Source of the DNA: Diphasiastrum complanatum
Lineage: Eukaryota; Streptophyta; Lycopodiopsida; Lycopodiales; Lycopodiaceae
Assembly: GCA_029204225.1 (NCBI GenBank)
Contig: CM055107.1
Coordinates: 6,978,873-7,042,872 of the forward strand
DNA length: 64,000 nucleotides
Direction: 5' to 3'
Under the pieces are notes generated by a model. It searched no databases and was not told the DNA's origin. It saw only the letters and a program-made list of their open reading frames with translations. The position numbers and the translations under genes are program-made. Below, piece by piece: positions 62,032-64,000 of the stretch (the stretch's first letter is position 1; the number at the start of each line of letters is the position of its first letter).

Positions 62032-64000
62032 CTGTGTGAACACAAACAAGCACCAAGGCATTGCCTACTATAAAACACGCAATAACAAGCCCATTTTCTT
62101 GCACATAGTAAGTGAGATAATGTCAAGAAGTAAATCATTGTGAATAACTGGCTACATTGAGATAAAGAGTGATTGAAAAGTTCAATAGAGGATAGAACGG
62201 TTATTAGAAACTGGTGTCAGCAGAAAAAAAGTAGTTTTCCCTGATATACAGCTCTAACAAATGAATTAACGGCATGCCACTGACTAAATACTTAGTAGGA
62301 CTTGAAAAAGTCATATTGTAAGAAAAAATTAACAATTGACTGTAGCAGCAGTATAACACTCCAATCCCAACACTCCAAGCTGACAATTTTAGTTTTAGTT
62401 TTCCGTTATAACCCGCCCCCCCAATTTCAAAAGCCCCACTTCGATTATACTATCTACTAAACATCGTGAAGTCTCTGTGCAGCTGCCAGTGTCAGAAACA
62501 TGTAACTGCACAATGTCCTCTCTTCCATGCACCTCATTATTTCCACTCATAAACTAGTTACATAGACTTCTCTTCACAGGTTGCTCAAAAAATATGAACA
62601 TCTCAATTCCTATCATTCTTAGCTCCTTCATACCACCAGTAACACAATAACCCAAAGAAAAGATTTTTATGACAGATCCATTGAACTGTATTGACCTTGT
62701 ACTGGTCACCTCTCAAAAGATAGCTACATAAGGCCCATCATCCAAGAAATTCATACAAAGTGAGGTATCACAATATCCATATCAATATTATCACGATTTG
62801 CTGCTTAGGAAGAAGGATGTGATGCAAGCTGCAACATGAGGTAACTCTGGTGGTCGCTGATGTCGTCTAGGATGATGAGAAGTATGTCTCCTCATGATAG
62901 GATGGATAGCTCCAGCTGCGACATGACTATGAGTGGTGCGCTGTCTCTGATCTCTGTGAATATGTGTATCATCATCCATCTCATGATTGAACTCTATGTC
63001 CCAGCATGGTCATCTCCTAGAGAAGAAAGAGATAATCTGAGACTGAGAGCTGGGATGAGTCTGTTGAGCTGCCTGGCATATATCTTGTCATAACGGGAGC
63101 GTCTCTCGAATCATAAGTGCAACACAACGAAAATCCTCATATGATATGAGTGAGTGAAGTGTGGTGGGCATGTCGCAAAACAACCAGCGGTATCTCCCTC
63201 TGATCTCATAGTATATTGGGCATCTGAAGATAGTGCTCCTCAGACTCCACCTCTCCCAATTTGCTCCTCTCTCGGGATACCATGGAACCTCCCAATCTCA
63301 ATAGCCAACTAATGTGATGAAACACGGAGCTGGCCCAATGTGAATCTAAGGCTACGTGATAATCTAGAGTCCAAATACTACAACAAAACTAGGAACCCTA
63401 CCATGTCTAGCTCAATGAAATGAGTTTGATAGTAGTAGGGCTTGGCGTCACCATGTATGATCAAGATATGCTCTATATAAAAAGCGTCCAATATATTGAT
63501 GAGTACCCGAAGGAAGATTTGTAATAGAGTTACCAAATGACTTTAAAAGGAGTTGTTGAGCCTAAGAAAACCATGACAGCCCGTAGCCCTGATCATGAAG
63601 ATAATGTGAAGAAGCAAGTGCTATAGGTGTATATCTCCCCTCTGCATCTTGAAGTGCATGAACCAACCAAGAATCATGGTTCGAACCGCTAGAAACATTT
63701 TCTATCGCACCCGGGGCACGAGAGTCTCCATAACAGGTTTTTGGAAAGTGGAGAAGAGTGGAGAAGAGGAGAGTGAGTGAGAGAGGAGGCGAGAGGGAGT
63801 GAGAAGATTAAAGGAGGTAGTGAGAGAAGATTTTGGAGGAGAGGGGGCTTTTTGCCATTTGATTTAGATTTTGACATTGAGAGTTGAAACTTGAGAGGAG
63901 CATCGATAAAATGATCAATCATCATTGAAATTTGGTATGAGGGAGCCTTGCGTGTAGGAGTTGAAAAGTATCCCCACGTAAGTGTATGAAGAAACCACCT
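62032..64000. other. Upstream intron or flank of O-fucosyltransferase gene
   Basis: The acceptor ACACAG for exon a ends at 62032, so this is intron. I searched by eye for the preceding family exon and did not find it. From 63740 to 63850 the plus strand is strongly purine-rich (GAGAGGAGGCGAGAGG-like). No other feature is supported. Confidence 0.5.

Noticed and set aside
62791-63093. His/Arg-rich ORFs on both strands near 62.9 kb
   Set aside because: No match in my knowledge to the missing 5' exons of the O-fucosyltransferase or to any other family; short and overlapping on both strands.

Overview
The window looks like plant nuclear DNA from a species with a very large, repeat-filled genome. 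A gymnosperm is my best guess, from the giant intron and the range of old LTR elements; the sequence does not prove the species. Host coding is sparse. There is a 26-codon C-terminal exon end at 1-81 (+), and five exons of one plant O-fucosyltransferase (GT106-type) gene on the minus strand (62031 down to the stop at 36132). Two of its exons are separated by a 24,374-bp intron (61508-37135) that contains most of the DNA transposons in the window. The 5' exons of this gene lie beyond the window or past another intron that I cannot see across.

Layout: 82-3870 is AT-rich intergenic DNA. 3.87-6.13 kb is a plus-strand Gypsy fossil with two retropepsin-like domains. 6.1-9.35 kb is non-coding and contains the LTR of the next element. 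9354-16010 is a Tat-like Gypsy fossil with PBS, gag, protease, RT-RNase H, integrase and a second RNase H. 16011-20977 is a Copia element with one 1046-codon ORF. 20.9-21.6 kb holds an unidentified minus-strand ORF. 21588-24141 is a related Copia copy on the minus strand. 24246-27247 is a short Copia copy with both LTRs. 27.2-31.0 kb holds unidentified ORF remnants. 31017-33930 is a minus-strand Gypsy fossil of the same family as the one at 3.9 kb. 33933-35699 is a pair of about 280-bp inverted repeats around 1.2 kb.

The intron of the O-fucosyltransferase gene (37135-61508) holds a cluster of one unusual hAT DNA-transposon family. I name the copies A (39063-41703), B (46200-48546), C (48815-50892), D (a 243-bp MITE, 50927-51169), E (51190-54470) and F (54523-60730, the longest). 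Copies B to F end in CATAG/CTATG and sit in (AT)n tracts, so neighbours share microsatellite junctions. F has a BED finger, DDE/RNase H-like core and hAT dimerisation region spread over four exons, plus a C-terminal extension of about 540 codons ending in AT-hooks. A second, convergent gene for a small charged helical protein lies on the opposite strand in A, B, C and F. Two chromovirus (Ty3/Gypsy) insertions sit here: a 1346-bp short copy inside hAT-A (target duplication ACTAG) and a 4164-bp copy at 41841-46004 (target duplication GGGGA).

The most novel item is the hAT family as a whole: a transposase with an AT-hook tail, a conserved convergent accessory gene with its own TATA-like site, palindromic GGTACC subterminal arrays, apparent use of (AT)n tracts as target, and a full range of derivatives (Ds-like deletion, MITE) next to each other within a host intron. 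All calls are by eye; no database search was run.
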